Source: Bacteroidales bacterium (GTDB lineage Bacteria > Bacteroidota > Bacteroidia > Bacteroidales > UBA10428). From it: a stretch of DNA of 64,000 nucleotides. Where the stretch lies: assembly GCA_016933335.1 (NCBI GenBank), contig JAFGBD010000023.1, positions 62,001 through 126,000 on the forward strand. The letters are read 5' to 3'. Shown here piece by piece: positions 48,716 to 57,693 of this stretch. A program made the position numbers and the translations under genes. The notes under the pieces are model-generated. The model made no database searches, had not been told where the DNA came from, and saw nothing but the letters and a program-made list of their open reading frames with translations. Numbering within the stretch: the stretch's first letter is position 1; every line of letters starts with the position of its first letter.

Positions 48716-51112
48716 ATGAAAAAAATAATTTTGTTAATATCAATCTTTATAACCTTTCTGGCATGCCAGGAGGATTTTCTGGAAGAAAAACCAGTAACGG
48801 TTCTTACCCAGAGTTTTTATAAAACAGCTGAAGGACTTGAAGCACTGGTAAACGGATCATACCAGGTATTCCGTTTTGAAACGGATTATAACCCGGGAAA
48901 TTTCTTATTCGGATCAGCCAACGATTGCGAGGTGTTTCTGGCCAATCAGGATGCAGCCCGCCTTGCCAATGGTCTTTACAGGCCTGATGCCTGGGGTGCT
49001 GATGCGTCAACTGATGGTCTGCATATGGCAATAATGGTCAACAATTTGGTGGGAGAGATTTCAGGCGATTATGTTGAAGGAATGTACCCTGTAATTAACA
49101 GGTGTAATGTGTTTCTCGAAAACTTTCCTCAACTGGGTGAAGATGACCAGAAAAAAGTTGCCGACAGCAAAGGGGAAATTTTGTTTATCAGGGCTTACTG
49201 TTACTATTTACTGACCAACGTGCTAGGCGATGTACCTCTGATTCTTAAGAGCTTTGAGGGGATGCCCGCCAGCTTCTATTTCCCCAAATCATCCATTGAA
49301 GATATTTATAAGATAATGATAGCAGATCTGCGCGAAGCCGTTGAATTGTTGCCGGAAAACACTCCCGATCTCGGAAGGGTTGCCAGGCCTGCAGCCGCGC
49401 ACCTGCTTGCCAAGCTGTATCTGCACCGTGCACAGGCAGCAGAATGGCAGAACAGTCCCGAAACACACCTGGCTATGCTATACAAGGGAAATGTAGCTAC
49501 CGACCTTGATTCCTGTATATACTACGCAACAGTTGCCATAGACATTAAGAAAGGCCAGACCACAGCCGGAGGATTGGCCCCGAATTTTGGCGATCTTTGG
49601 GCGGTTGCGGGTTATGTAACAGAAAATACAAATTATCCCAGGGATCTGGTCAAGGAAATCATGCTTTCAGCCCAGTATACATTCTCAACGGAATATAATG
49701 GCCGTTACGGAGATAATCACCAGTTCGTACATATCTATGACCAGGACTATACCGTACTGGCTGCCGGTGTATCCCGCGATTACCAGGATTATCCCCGTCC
49801 GTTCAGGGCCATAGGGCCCAATGACTGGGCTTATGACATGTTTACCAATAAAGATAACGATTCAAGGTTCTATAAAACGTTTATTCCCGAATACTCCTCA
49901 AATGATCAGGGCAAGGCAAATAGTGGTGTACCGTGGGACACTGTGACTGCTTATTATTACAATACATATCTTAAGGATAAGTATACTGACTATTATGATG
50001 GCGACAGTGCGGTAGCAGGAAAAAGTAAAATCCAGTATGAAAAACGTTCGCTGGTTTTCATTGAAAACTCAAAGGATGAGCCGGTTGATTCGTTATGGCT
50101 GGCCAGCCAGCCGTTTCTTATCCTGGCACGCTGGACAGCATGCAGTCCCGGAAGAGATGGTTATGATGCGGTAAAAGATATTGACGGTAATATCACAGGT
50201 TTTGAACCCGGTGAGGTTGTTGATCCTTTAAACCCGGTGGTGAGCGATGTCTCCGACAGGGATGTGAGATACCGTATTACATCCGATCCAGGTCTTGAGA
50301 GATATGGTTGTGATGCAATATGGGACAGGTCATCCCTGGCATATCTGAGCACTGCAAAATGGTGGGATCTGAACAGGGGGGAAGCCACACGTGACAGAGG
50401 TGCAGGTACCATCGACATACCATTGATCAGGCTGGCCGAAACATACCTGGTTCGCGCTGAAGCTCATGGCCGGAAAGGTGATTATAATGCTGCCATCGAT
50501 GATATCAATGTGATCCGTAAACGTGCGGCATATCATCCCGGTGAGAAGAGATCGGAGATCCTGGTGACGATGGAACCGGGGATTTTTACAGGCAGAATGG
50601 ATATTCCTGCTAATGAACAGACCGCTCCTTATACAGTAAGTACCGACTCTTATGAGAAAATAAGGGTTACCGGTGACGAATGGCTGGACGGAACAGAAAA
50701 GGCGAAAAAAGAAAATTATCCGCCCACTGTAAGCAATCATCCTACATCAGATCCGGCACTGAACCGGTTTGTTCATTTCATCTACAATGAAAAAGCACGT
50801 GAATTCCTTTTCGAGCTGCAGATCACCGAAGACCTTCATAATGCAGGGATCCTTTATGACCGTGTTTACTACAGGGATTATTTCGGTGCGCCTGCTACAT
50901 CGACCGGAACAGAAGACCATCCTTTCCCGTATGATCAGCATGATGTGGCTCTGGGTCAGCCGGTTGGTGCAATCGGCACCGGAAGGGGCCAGTTTGACAA
51001 ACACCACACCTTCAAGGCCTGGCCGATAGGATATCTGCAACTGTTAACCGACGAGGAAGGAAATGCATTGACTGCAGCTGACAGGCAGGAATATCAGAAC
51101 CCGGGTTACTAA
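48716..51112 (+). CDS. SusD/RagB-type glycan-binding lipoprotein
   Basis: The 798-residue surface lipoprotein has the lipobox FLAC (Cys17) followed by the typical N-terminus QEDFLEEKPVTVLTQSFYKTAEGLEALVNGSY. The TPR-rich core includes RAYCYYLLTNVLGDVPLI and IPLIRLAETYLVRAEAHGRKGDYNAAIDDINVIRKRA. At 798 residues it is longer than most SusD proteins (500-650), with extra material around residues 390-540 and 610-660. It forms the lid on the SusC barrel and captures the oligosaccharide. A strong terminator follows, so the sigma-controlled unit may end here; no SusE/F-like gene is present. Confidence 0.93.
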   Translation: MKKIILLISIFITFLACQEDFLEEKPVTVLTQSFYKTAEGLEALVNGSYQVFRFETDYNPGNFLFGSANDCEVFLANQDAARLANGLYRPDAWGADASTDGLHMAIMVNNLVGEISGDYVEGMYPVINRCNVFLENFPQLGEDDQKKVADSKGEILFIRAYCYYLLTNVLGDVPLILKSFEGMPASFYFPKSSIEDIYKIMIADLREAVELLPENTPDLGRVARPAAAHLLAKLYLHRAQAAEWQNSPETHLAMLYKGNVATDLDSCIYYATVAIDIKKGQTTAGGLAPNFGDLWAVAGYVTENTNYPRDLVKEIMLSAQYTFSTEYNGRYGDNHQFVHIYDQDYTVLAAGVSRDYQDYPRPFRAIGPNDWAYDMFTNKDNDSRFYKTFIPEYSSNDQGKANSGVPWDTVTAYYYNTYLKDKYTDYYDGDSAVAGKSKIQYEKRSLVFIENSKDEPVDSLWLASQPFLILARWTACSPGRDGYDAVKDIDGNITGFEPGEVVDPLNPVVSDVSDRDVRYRITSDPGLERYGCDAIWDRSSLAYLSTAKWWDLNRGEATRDRGAGTIDIPLIRLAETYLVRAEAHGRKGDYNAAIDDINVIRKRAAYHPGEKRSEILVTMEPGIFTGRMDIPANEQTAPYTVSTDSYEKIRVTGDEWLDGTEKAKKENYPPTVSNHPTSDPALNRFVHFIYNEKAREFLFELQITEDLHNAGILYDRVYYRDYFGAPATSTGTEDHPFPYDQHDVALGQPVGAIGTGRGQFDKHHTFKAWPIGYLQLLTDEEGNALTAADRQEYQNPGY

Positions 51113-51145
51113 TATATAACGACGATAAATCTTGTTAAATCAGTG

Positions 51146-51174
51146 AAAGAGGGGACGGTATCCGTCCCCTCTTT
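51146..51174 (+). terminator. intrinsic terminator after susD
   Basis: A perfect 13-base stem, AAAGAGGGGACGG with CCGTCCCCTCTTT, is closed by a 3-base loop and followed by CTGTTT. It lies 34 bases after the susD stop and separates the transporter genes from the GH31 gene. Confidence 0.8.
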
Positions 51175-51314
51175 CTGTTTGCTTCCTCATTTTTTTTTAC
51201 ATATCATGTTGTAATCCGAATCATTTATATTGTTTAAATTTCCGGTACTTTAGCAACTTTGTTACAACAGATCAAAATTTTGTTGCTGAATAATGTTTTA
51301 TTAATTTGAATACG

Positions 51315-53723
51315 ATGCATAACAGACATCTGATGATTTTAGTCCTCCTGTCCAGCTCTTTTTTAGTGCAGGCCCAGATCCCGTACCAACCGGGTCATAC
51401 CCAATATCTTGTCAATGAGCCCTATGACATCAGCGGTGATTTTCACGATTTTACAAATACCTATTACATTGCCGATGCACTAACGGGATTTATGCCGGAA
51501 AAAGCTACAGGAAAGATCATTTACCACAGGTATGAATATTTTACCCGCCAGGCATTTAATAATATGCTCGGGATTTTGCGGCCGGTTGATCCCAATGAGT
51601 TTCCTCCTGTGGAATATGCCGCTTCACCGGAACTTTCCTTTTCAATGGAATTCATTTCACCACGAACGATCAGGATAAGAGCGGCTTCAGGTCCGGCACC
51701 GGCGACTGACGAAGAATCCCTGATGCTTGTTAATGGCAAGGCTCCGTCTGATGATTCATGGAAATACACAAAAACAGAGACTGGTCACCGCTACTCCGGC
51801 GAACACGGTTCAGTCATCATCGCTGAGAAGCCATGGCATGTATTTGTTTATGATGCTGACGGGAAACTGCTGACCAAGACCATTCATCATGCCGACCATT
51901 CCGATTCTGCCTATACGCCCGTATTGCCCTTTTCTTATGTCAGGAGGGCGTCGGATTACTCAAGGAGCTTCAATGCTGTTTTTGCCCTGTCACCCGGTGA
52001 AAAGATATTCGGATGCGGGGAATCGTATACCGGGTTTGACAAACGTGGCCGGAAGATAGTCCTGTTTGCCGATGATGCCAACGGTGTGCAGAACGAGAGC
52101 ATGTACAAGCCTGTCCCGTTTTTCATGAGCAGCCGCGGATACGGAATGTTCATGCATACCTCTTCTCCCGTAACCTGCGATTTCGGCAGGTATTTCAGCG
52201 GGATCACGTCATTGATGATCGGTGATGACGAACTGGATCTGTTTCTCTTTATAGGAGAACCCAAAGAGATACTGGATGAATATACCGACCTGACGGGTAA
52301 AGCTGCCATGCCGCCTTTATGGTCGTTCGGTTTCTGGATGAGCAGGATCACCTATTTTTCAGAAGAGGATGGCAGGGCTGTGGCTGACAAGCTCAGGGTA
52401 AACAGGATACCCTGTGATGTCATTCATTTTGACACGGGATGGTTTGAATACGACTGGCGGTGTGATTACAGGTTCTCACCCTCTCGTTTTAAAGATCCGC
52501 AGAAGATGATAGCAGACCTTAAAAAACAGGGATTTCATATCTCCCTCTGGCAGCTGCCTTATTTTGTTCCCCAAAATACCCTGTTCACTGAGATCATCGG
52601 GAAGGGACTTGCCGTAAAAGATGCAAGGGGAAATATCCCTTATGAGGATGCGGTCCTCGATTTTTCAAATCCCGAAACCGTTGAATGGTACCGGGAAAAA
52701 ATTGCAGGCTTGCTGCGGATGGGTGTCGGGGCTATTAAAGTCGACTTCGGCGAGGCAGCGCCGTTAAACGGTATTTATCATTCCGGGAAGACCGGATTTT
52801 ATGAACACAATCTTTATCCCCTGAGATACAACAAAGCCGTTGCAGACATCACCAGGGAGGTGAATGGTGAGAACATCATCTGGGCCAGAAGCGCATGGGC
52901 AGGAAGCCAGCGGTACCCGACTCACTGGGGCGGTGATCCTGCCAATACCAATACCTCAATGGCTGCTACCCTCAGGGGAGGTTTGTCACTGGGACTTTCA
53001 GGCTTCTCATTCTGGAGCCATGATATGGGCGGATTTGTGCAGAAAACGCCTGAAAACCTTTACCGCAGATGGGTGCCGTTCGGGATGCTGACTTCGCATG
53101 CAAGGAGCCATGGAATTCCCCCCAAGGAACCGTGGGAATACGGGGAGGATTTTATGAATGCTTTCCGCATGGCCGATGAGATGCGGTATCGTCTGATGCC
53201 ATATATCTATGCACAGGCCAAAGACTGCTCTGAAAACGGGTTGCCGATGGTAAGGGCCTTATTTGTTGAATATCCCGATGATCCGGGATCATGGCTGATT
53301 GACAATGAATACCTTTTCGGATCTGATATACTTGTTGCTCCCATATTTGAAAATATGCCCGAAAGGGATGTTTACCTTCCTTCGGGGGAATGGATTGACT
53401 ACCAGACGGGGAAAATATACCAGGGAGGATGGCACCGGATCGCTCATGGTGAAATACCCGTTATCATGCTTGTAAGGGAAGGATCGGTCATACCGCATAT
53501 CAGCCTGGCACAGACAACCATGGAAATGAACTGGAGCAGGCTGAAACTGGTTGTATTTGCATCTGAAAACACACAAAAGGCGACCGGAAAAGTATGCCTG
53601 CCTTCGGATGACATCCTGCATGAATTGTTCCTTAAAAGAGAAGCAGGCCGGTTTGTGCCGGAAAACGATCCTTACCAGACAAAAGTGGACTGGAAAATAG
53701 AGCATTTTGCCAGGGAACAATAG
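51315..53723 (+). CDS. GH31 alpha-xylosidase-type glycosidase
   Basis: From the ATG at 51315 the protein has 802 residues with a signal peptide ending near VQAQ; a TTG at 51306 would add three. An N-terminal sandwich leads to the GH31 barrel. The nucleophile is about Asp477 in IKVDFGEAAP and the acid/base about Asp541 in HWGGDPANT, with RSAWAGSQRYPTHW before it and FWSHDMGGF after it. These motifs match YicI-like alpha-xylosidases better than those of the other GH31 in this window. It would remove xylose from xyloglucan- or pectin-derived pieces in the periplasm. The GH27 gene follows 97 bases later. Confidence 0.88.
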   Translation: MHNRHLMILVLLSSSFLVQAQIPYQPGHTQYLVNEPYDISGDFHDFTNTYYIADALTGFMPEKATGKIIYHRYEYFTRQAFNNMLGILRPVDPNEFPPVEYAASPELSFSMEFISPRTIRIRAASGPAPATDEESLMLVNGKAPSDDSWKYTKTETGHRYSGEHGSVIIAEKPWHVFVYDADGKLLTKTIHHADHSDSAYTPVLPFSYVRRASDYSRSFNAVFALSPGEKIFGCGESYTGFDKRGRKIVLFADDANGVQNESMYKPVPFFMSSRGYGMFMHTSSPVTCDFGRYFSGITSLMIGDDELDLFLFIGEPKEILDEYTDLTGKAAMPPLWSFGFWMSRITYFSEEDGRAVADKLRVNRIPCDVIHFDTGWFEYDWRCDYRFSPSRFKDPQKMIADLKKQGFHISLWQLPYFVPQNTLFTEIIGKGLAVKDARGNIPYEDAVLDFSNPETVEWYREKIAGLLRMGVGAIKVDFGEAAPLNGIYHSGKTGFYEHNLYPLRYNKAVADITREVNGENIIWARSAWAGSQRYPTHWGGDPANTNTSMAATLRGGLSLGLSGFSFWSHDMGGFVQKTPENLYRRWVPFGMLTSHARSHGIPPKEPWEYGEDFMNAFRMADEMRYRLMPYIYAQAKDCSENGLPMVRALFVEYPDDPGSWLIDNEYLFGSDILVAPIFENMPERDVYLPSGEWIDYQTGKIYQGGWHRIAHGEIPVIMLVREGSVIPHISLAQTTMEMNWSRLKLVVFASENTQKATGKVCLPSDDILHELFLKREAGRFVPENDPYQTKVDWKIEHFAREQ

Positions 53724-53820
53724 CTGAGATTGGTTAATAATAATGAATAATAACGTTTGTATTGAATAATCATCGCTGAAAGATCCATCGAATAATAATA
53801 ACAGCAATAATGACTTAATC

Positions 53821-55023
53821 ATGAAAAACACATTTGCATTGATCCTTCTGCTGATAATCAGCACAGGTTTACATGGACAAAAATTTGACGGACTGGCACT
53901 TACGCCGCCCATGGGCTGGAACAGCTGGAATCATTTCGGCTGCAATGTTGATGAGAAAATGATACAGGAAACAGCCGATGCAATGGTTACAAGCGGAATG
54001 AAGGATGCCGGATATACCTATGTGGTAATCGATGACTGCTGGCATGGAGAACGCGACAGCCTCGGATTTATCCGTCCTGATCCCGGGCGGTTTCCTTCTG
54101 GCATGAAAGCACTTGCCGATTACATCCACTCCAGGGGCCTTAAGTTCGGAATATACTCCGATGCGGGTGCTAAAACCTGCGGGGGACGGCCCGGCAGCCG
54201 CGGATATGAATACCAGGATGCCCTTACCTATGCTTCCTGGGGTGTTGATTACCTGAAATACGACTGGTGCAGCACCGGTGAGCTGAACGCAAAAGAAGCG
54301 TATACCACCATGCGTGATGCATTGTATCGTGCGAAAAGACCTGTTGTACTGAGCATCTGTGAATGGGGTGATAACGAACCCTGGACATGGGCGAAGGATA
54401 TCGGACACCTGTGGCGCATATCGGGAGATATTCACCACTGTTTTGATTGCCAGTGGGATCATGGGATCTGGAGCTCATGGGGAGTTGTTCAGATTCTTGA
54501 AATGCGGAAAAATATAAGGCAGTATTCCGGTCCTGATCACTGGAATGATTTCGATATGATGGAAGTGGGCAACGGGATGTCTGCCGGTGAAGACCGCGCG
54601 CATTTTTCCCTGTGGTGCATGATGGCTTCGCCTCTGATTGCAGGGAATGATCTCAGAAAGATGTCAAAAGAAACCGTCGATATACTGACAAACAAGGAAG
54701 TAATAGCCGTTAACCAGGATCAGTTGGGAATACAGGGATATAAAATGCTTGATTTGGGTGACCTGGAAGTGTGGGTCAAGCCTTTAAAGGATTCCGGACT
54801 GGCCGTCTGTTTCCTTAACCGGGCACTAATCCCGGAGAGCATCGGGTTTGACTGGAAAGAATACCCGATAGACGACGGATTCTCAAAACTGAAAATCGAT
54901 TTTAATAAAGCAACATATCAGATTCGTGACCTGTGGGCAAAGAAACCGGCAGGGACCACCAATCAGGAATTTAAAGCCATTGTACCCGGTCATGATGTGA
55001 TCATGCTGAAACTTTTCAGATAA
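53821..55023 (+). CDS. GH27 alpha-galactosidase
   Basis: The 400-residue protein has a Sec signal (residues 1-19) and starts its barrel with LTPPMGWNSWNHFGC, the hallmark of GH27. The substrate-binding DDCW lies at 71-74. The nucleophile is Asp148 in YLKYDWC and the acid/base Asp203 in RISGDI. A C-terminal beta-sandwich begins near residue 310. It removes terminal alpha-galactose (or beta-L-arabinopyranose in some relatives). It is on the same strand as the GH31 gene and is convergent with the beta-lactamase. Confidence 0.93.
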   Translation: MKNTFALILLLIISTGLHGQKFDGLALTPPMGWNSWNHFGCNVDEKMIQETADAMVTSGMKDAGYTYVVIDDCWHGERDSLGFIRPDPGRFPSGMKALADYIHSRGLKFGIYSDAGAKTCGGRPGSRGYEYQDALTYASWGVDYLKYDWCSTGELNAKEAYTTMRDALYRAKRPVVLSICEWGDNEPWTWAKDIGHLWRISGDIHHCFDCQWDHGIWSSWGVVQILEMRKNIRQYSGPDHWNDFDMMEVGNGMSAGEDRAHFSLWCMMASPLIAGNDLRKMSKETVDILTNKEVIAVNQDQLGIQGYKMLDLGDLEVWVKPLKDSGLAVCFLNRALIPESIGFDWKEYPIDDGFSKLKIDFNKATYQIRDLWAKKPAGTTNQEFKAIVPGHDVIMLKLFR

Positions 55024-55076
55024 TAAAATAACCCAGTGACCTTTGCCTCCTGAAAAGCGGATTTTGCAAAGGCAGA

Positions 55077-55126
55077 TACCGTATCTTTTATGGCCGGCAG
55101 CTGCCGTATCTTTTATGGCCGGCAAC
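55077..55126. repeat. two direct copies of a 25-base unit
   Basis: Units 55077-55101 and 55102-55126 agree at 23 of 25 positions; the core reads CCGTATCTTTTATGGCCGGC. They fill the gap between the convergent GH27 and beta-lactamase genes. The junction forms the palindrome CGGCAGCTGCCG. Confidence 0.7.
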
Positions 55127-55129
55127 TGC

Positions 55130-55939
55130 TTATTCGATCAGCCTGATGCTTTTTAAAACATTCCTGGTTATTTCATACCTGGCATGCCGGGTTCCGGAAT
55201 AATCACCGGTTGTAAAATTCATGGCGTAGAAATAAACATCGGTATCCAGCTCAATGTATCCGACCAGCCACATGATGGATTCATTTCCGGATATTTCAGT
55301 GCCGCCGGTCTTCCCGCTTAACCTGTAATCACCGGTGTTCTCAAGGATGATGATCTCTTTCACCATGTCAATGGTTTCCCTGGATACATTCAGTTCATAA
55401 TCATAAAATTTTCGCAAAAAATCCACCTGCTGAAACGCATTGATTCTCAGATCACCTGCCAGCCAGAACCTGTCCGGTGGTCCGCCAGGGTTCCTGTTTC
55501 CATAACCGAAAGAGTTGAAATACCGGTGGTACTTCTCAATACCAACCTTATCGGCGATGCGAAAAAATACCCACACGCATGAGTACTTTATGGCACTCCT
55601 GAGTGTCTGATCCTGGTTCCAGCTCTCATGAGGCCATTCTCTGCCGTCCCACTCAATGACCTGGCCGGTGTCTGTGATCACTTTTTCTTCCAGGGCTATA
55701 ACTGCATTCGGTATCTTAAAAGTGGAAGCAGGAAGGTAGCCAGAATCGCATCTTGCCGGATTGTAGCACAGGTAAAAGTCGCCTGATTTATCGTAGAGAA
55801 CAAAACAACCATCAACGCCAAATTTATCAAAATGACTTTTTAAATCGATCAGCTTTATCTCCTGTGAACACAATGATAAATGAAGTATTGCAAGAATGAA
55901 GATCAGATGGGCTTTGTTTAAAATATTCGACCGTTTCAT
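55130..55939 (-). CDS. class D (OXA-type) beta-lactamase
   Basis: The 269-residue protein has a signal sequence and the class D catalytic set: STFK with Ser72 and the carbamylatable Lys75, SCV at 120-122, YGN at 146-148, a tryptophan at 159, KTG at 210-212 and WLVG at 224-227. It should hydrolyse penicillins in the periplasm. A sensor or binding-protein role, as in BlaR/MecR sensor domains, is less likely because no membrane sensor part is attached. It is the last gene of the minus-strand glycosidase run, 69 bases after the decayed esterase. Its function in a glycan locus is unclear, and resistance activity is untested. Confidence 0.85.
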   Translation of the reverse strand: MKRSNILNKAHLIFILAILHLSLCSQEIKLIDLKSHFDKFGVDGCFVLYDKSGDFYLCYNPARCDSGYLPASTFKIPNAVIALEEKVITDTGQVIEWDGREWPHESWNQDQTLRSAIKYSCVWVFFRIADKVGIEKYHRYFNSFGYGNRNPGGPPDRFWLAGDLRINAFQQVDFLRKFYDYELNVSRETIDMVKEIIILENTGDYRLSGKTGGTEISGNESIMWLVGYIELDTDVYFYAMNFTTGDYSGTRHARYEITRNVLKSIRLIE

Positions 55940-56007
55940 TTCATCGATCCATTTATTTTTATAATCAGTTTATATTGGTCAGGCCTGATAAAAGATGTTC
56001 CTGTATT

Positions 56008-56317
56008 TCAATATTGTTCAGATGATATGGTCCATATGGTTCCAGTGACTTTCTTTATCCATTCCCGTGAAATCAGCTCATGGCCGGCAGGCATGGGATG
56101 AATGCCATCCCAGATCCAGTAATCAGCAGGAGCCTTGCCATCTGTTATGGAATCTCCCTGGAAAAGAAATGTTAATCTTTTTTTTTATTTTATTATTTGT
56201 TAAATCATTCATAGTAAATGTATTCGTTAACCACACCGGTAAACTGAAAGCAGCTATTCCTGTAAATCCGGTATTTTTGATGAAAAGCCGTCTGCCCGGT
56301 TTTTGTTTCAGATCCAT
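56008..56317 (-). pseudogene. remnant of a Tat-exported SGNH/GDSL esterase with internal deletion and frameshift
   Basis: The start (ATG at 56317) gives a Tat signal with RRLFIK and a hydrophobic stretch, then INISF. A one-base insertion near 56160 shifts the frame; correcting it gives QGDSITDGK, the SGNH block I with the catalytic serine. Directly after this comes APADYWIWDGIHP, the block V Asp-x-x-His region that normally lies about 150-190 residues later, followed by PAGHELISREW and a stop at 56008. The middle of the enzyme is therefore missing. Relatives deacetylate pectin or xylan. It lies between GH105 and the beta-lactamase on the same strand. Confidence 0.8.
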
Positions 56318-56343
56318 ATAATAAAAAACTGAAAAGTATTTGT

Positions 56344-57585
56344 TTAGTCTCTGTTAAGCGATTCTTTCAGTCTCATGATTTCAATTCCTGCCTCAATCAC
56401 TGCTCCCAGACCATGAGCTTCGTTGGTTCTTGCCGGGCGGTTATAATAAAAAACCAGGTCATCCTGGATTCCTGTACCGACACAGACACTCTTTAACTGT
56501 CCGTCAAGTGTGATCATACTGGACTTGAGACCTTCCCATCCTGCCAGGGCAATGGTTGCATAGCTCCTGTCAATCCATCCCTGGTTGACTGCCCTTGCGA
56601 TGCAATATGTAAACATTGATGTGCAGGAAGATTCTTCATATGAGTCGCTTTTATCCAGGAGCTGGTGCCAGAGTCCGTTTCCGTTCTGGTATTTAGCGAT
56701 CCCGAGGATCTGCTTTTCAAGGTTTTTCATGACTGCTTCACGGCCGGGATGATCTGCCGGTAAAAAATTGAGTAAGTGAACGCTGGCCATCATCACCCAT
56801 CCGTTACAACGCCCCCAGTGTGCAACCCCGTTCCGGTCCAGGTCACTGTAATAACAATGGTAATATAATCCTTTATCCTCATCCCATAAGTATTTGTTGA
56901 AGTTCAATGCCTGTGTGACTGCATCGTTAAAATATTTTTTGTCACCGGTGAGTTTACCCATCCTGACAAGAAAAGGGACACTCATATAAAGATCGTCAGC
57001 CCACAGCGTCATTTGATGTGGTCCTTTTCTTACCAGTGTTTTATCATCAAGCCGCTCCTGCCTGTTCAGGATATGATCTGCAACGCGGTCAAAATATTCA
57101 CGTAATTCTATGGAGGGTTTCTTATGATATGCCTCGATGGCGCTTGCACCCATCGAACCGCAGTCATCAAGTTCCCTGATGTTGAAAATCTGATGATAAG
57201 GATATCTCCATGGATTCATGCCCTCTTTAAACCTTCTTTCAAATTCCCTGTAATTGTCCATTCCGAAATAAACCTGATTGATACAATGACTGGTGTATTT
57301 CTCATCCTTCAGGTATTCTCCGAGGTCTGCCATGGCTATATTGATCACCCCGTTCACATAATACCAGCCTAAATATTCACTGCTGAATCGTACCCATGTT
57401 CCTTCGGGGATTTCACCGGCAGTAGCATAAGTTTTATCGTTCCTGAACTCTGAAAATCCATACCGGGTTTCTGAAATAATGCGGTCGGCAATGGTTCTTA
57501 CCACAGCTTCATCGGTTCCGGTCACCTGAGCCAGGGAAGCCGAGGCTATATAAATTAATAACATATTGAATATCAGCTTTTTCAT
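56344..57585 (-). CDS. GH105 unsaturated rhamnogalacturonyl hydrolase
   Basis: The 413-residue protein has a Sec signal (residues 1-19) and an (alpha/alpha)6 barrel resembling YteR/YesR. Marks include the catalytic region RELDDCGSMGA with Asp140/Asp141, HQMTLWADDLYMSVPFL near residue 190, AHWGRCNGWVMMA near residue 255 and LWHQLLD with YEESSCTSMF near residue 310. It removes the unsaturated uronic acid left by pectate or rhamnogalacturonan lyases. Its presence is the clearest sign that this locus handles lyase products of pectin. It lies 108 bases after the GH95 gene on the same strand. Confidence 0.87.
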   Translation of the reverse strand: MKKLIFNMLLIYIASASLAQVTGTDEAVVRTIADRIISETRYGFSEFRNDKTYATAGEIPEGTWVRFSSEYLGWYYVNGVINIAMADLGEYLKDEKYTSHCINQVYFGMDNYREFERRFKEGMNPWRYPYHQIFNIRELDDCGSMGASAIEAYHKKPSIELREYFDRVADHILNRQERLDDKTLVRKGPHQMTLWADDLYMSVPFLVRMGKLTGDKKYFNDAVTQALNFNKYLWDEDKGLYYHCYYSDLDRNGVAHWGRCNGWVMMASVHLLNFLPADHPGREAVMKNLEKQILGIAKYQNGNGLWHQLLDKSDSYEESSCTSMFTYCIARAVNQGWIDRSYATIALAGWEGLKSSMITLDGQLKSVCVGTGIQDDLVFYYNRPARTNEAHGLGAVIEAGIEIMRLKESLNRD

Positions 57586-57693
57586 ATTTTTTTAGGTTTT
57601 TATGATTATGCGTTTTTTTATTGCTTATCAATAATCACTTTTCTGGAAACAGCAGTTTTAAGTTTAAATGCAGGTTTATATTCACCTTCTACT

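Noticed and set aside
53289-53912. 207-residue antisense frame over the GH31/GH27 junction
   Set aside because: It lies opposite two clear glycosidase genes, has no family likeness and has the composition of a reverse-frame shadow.
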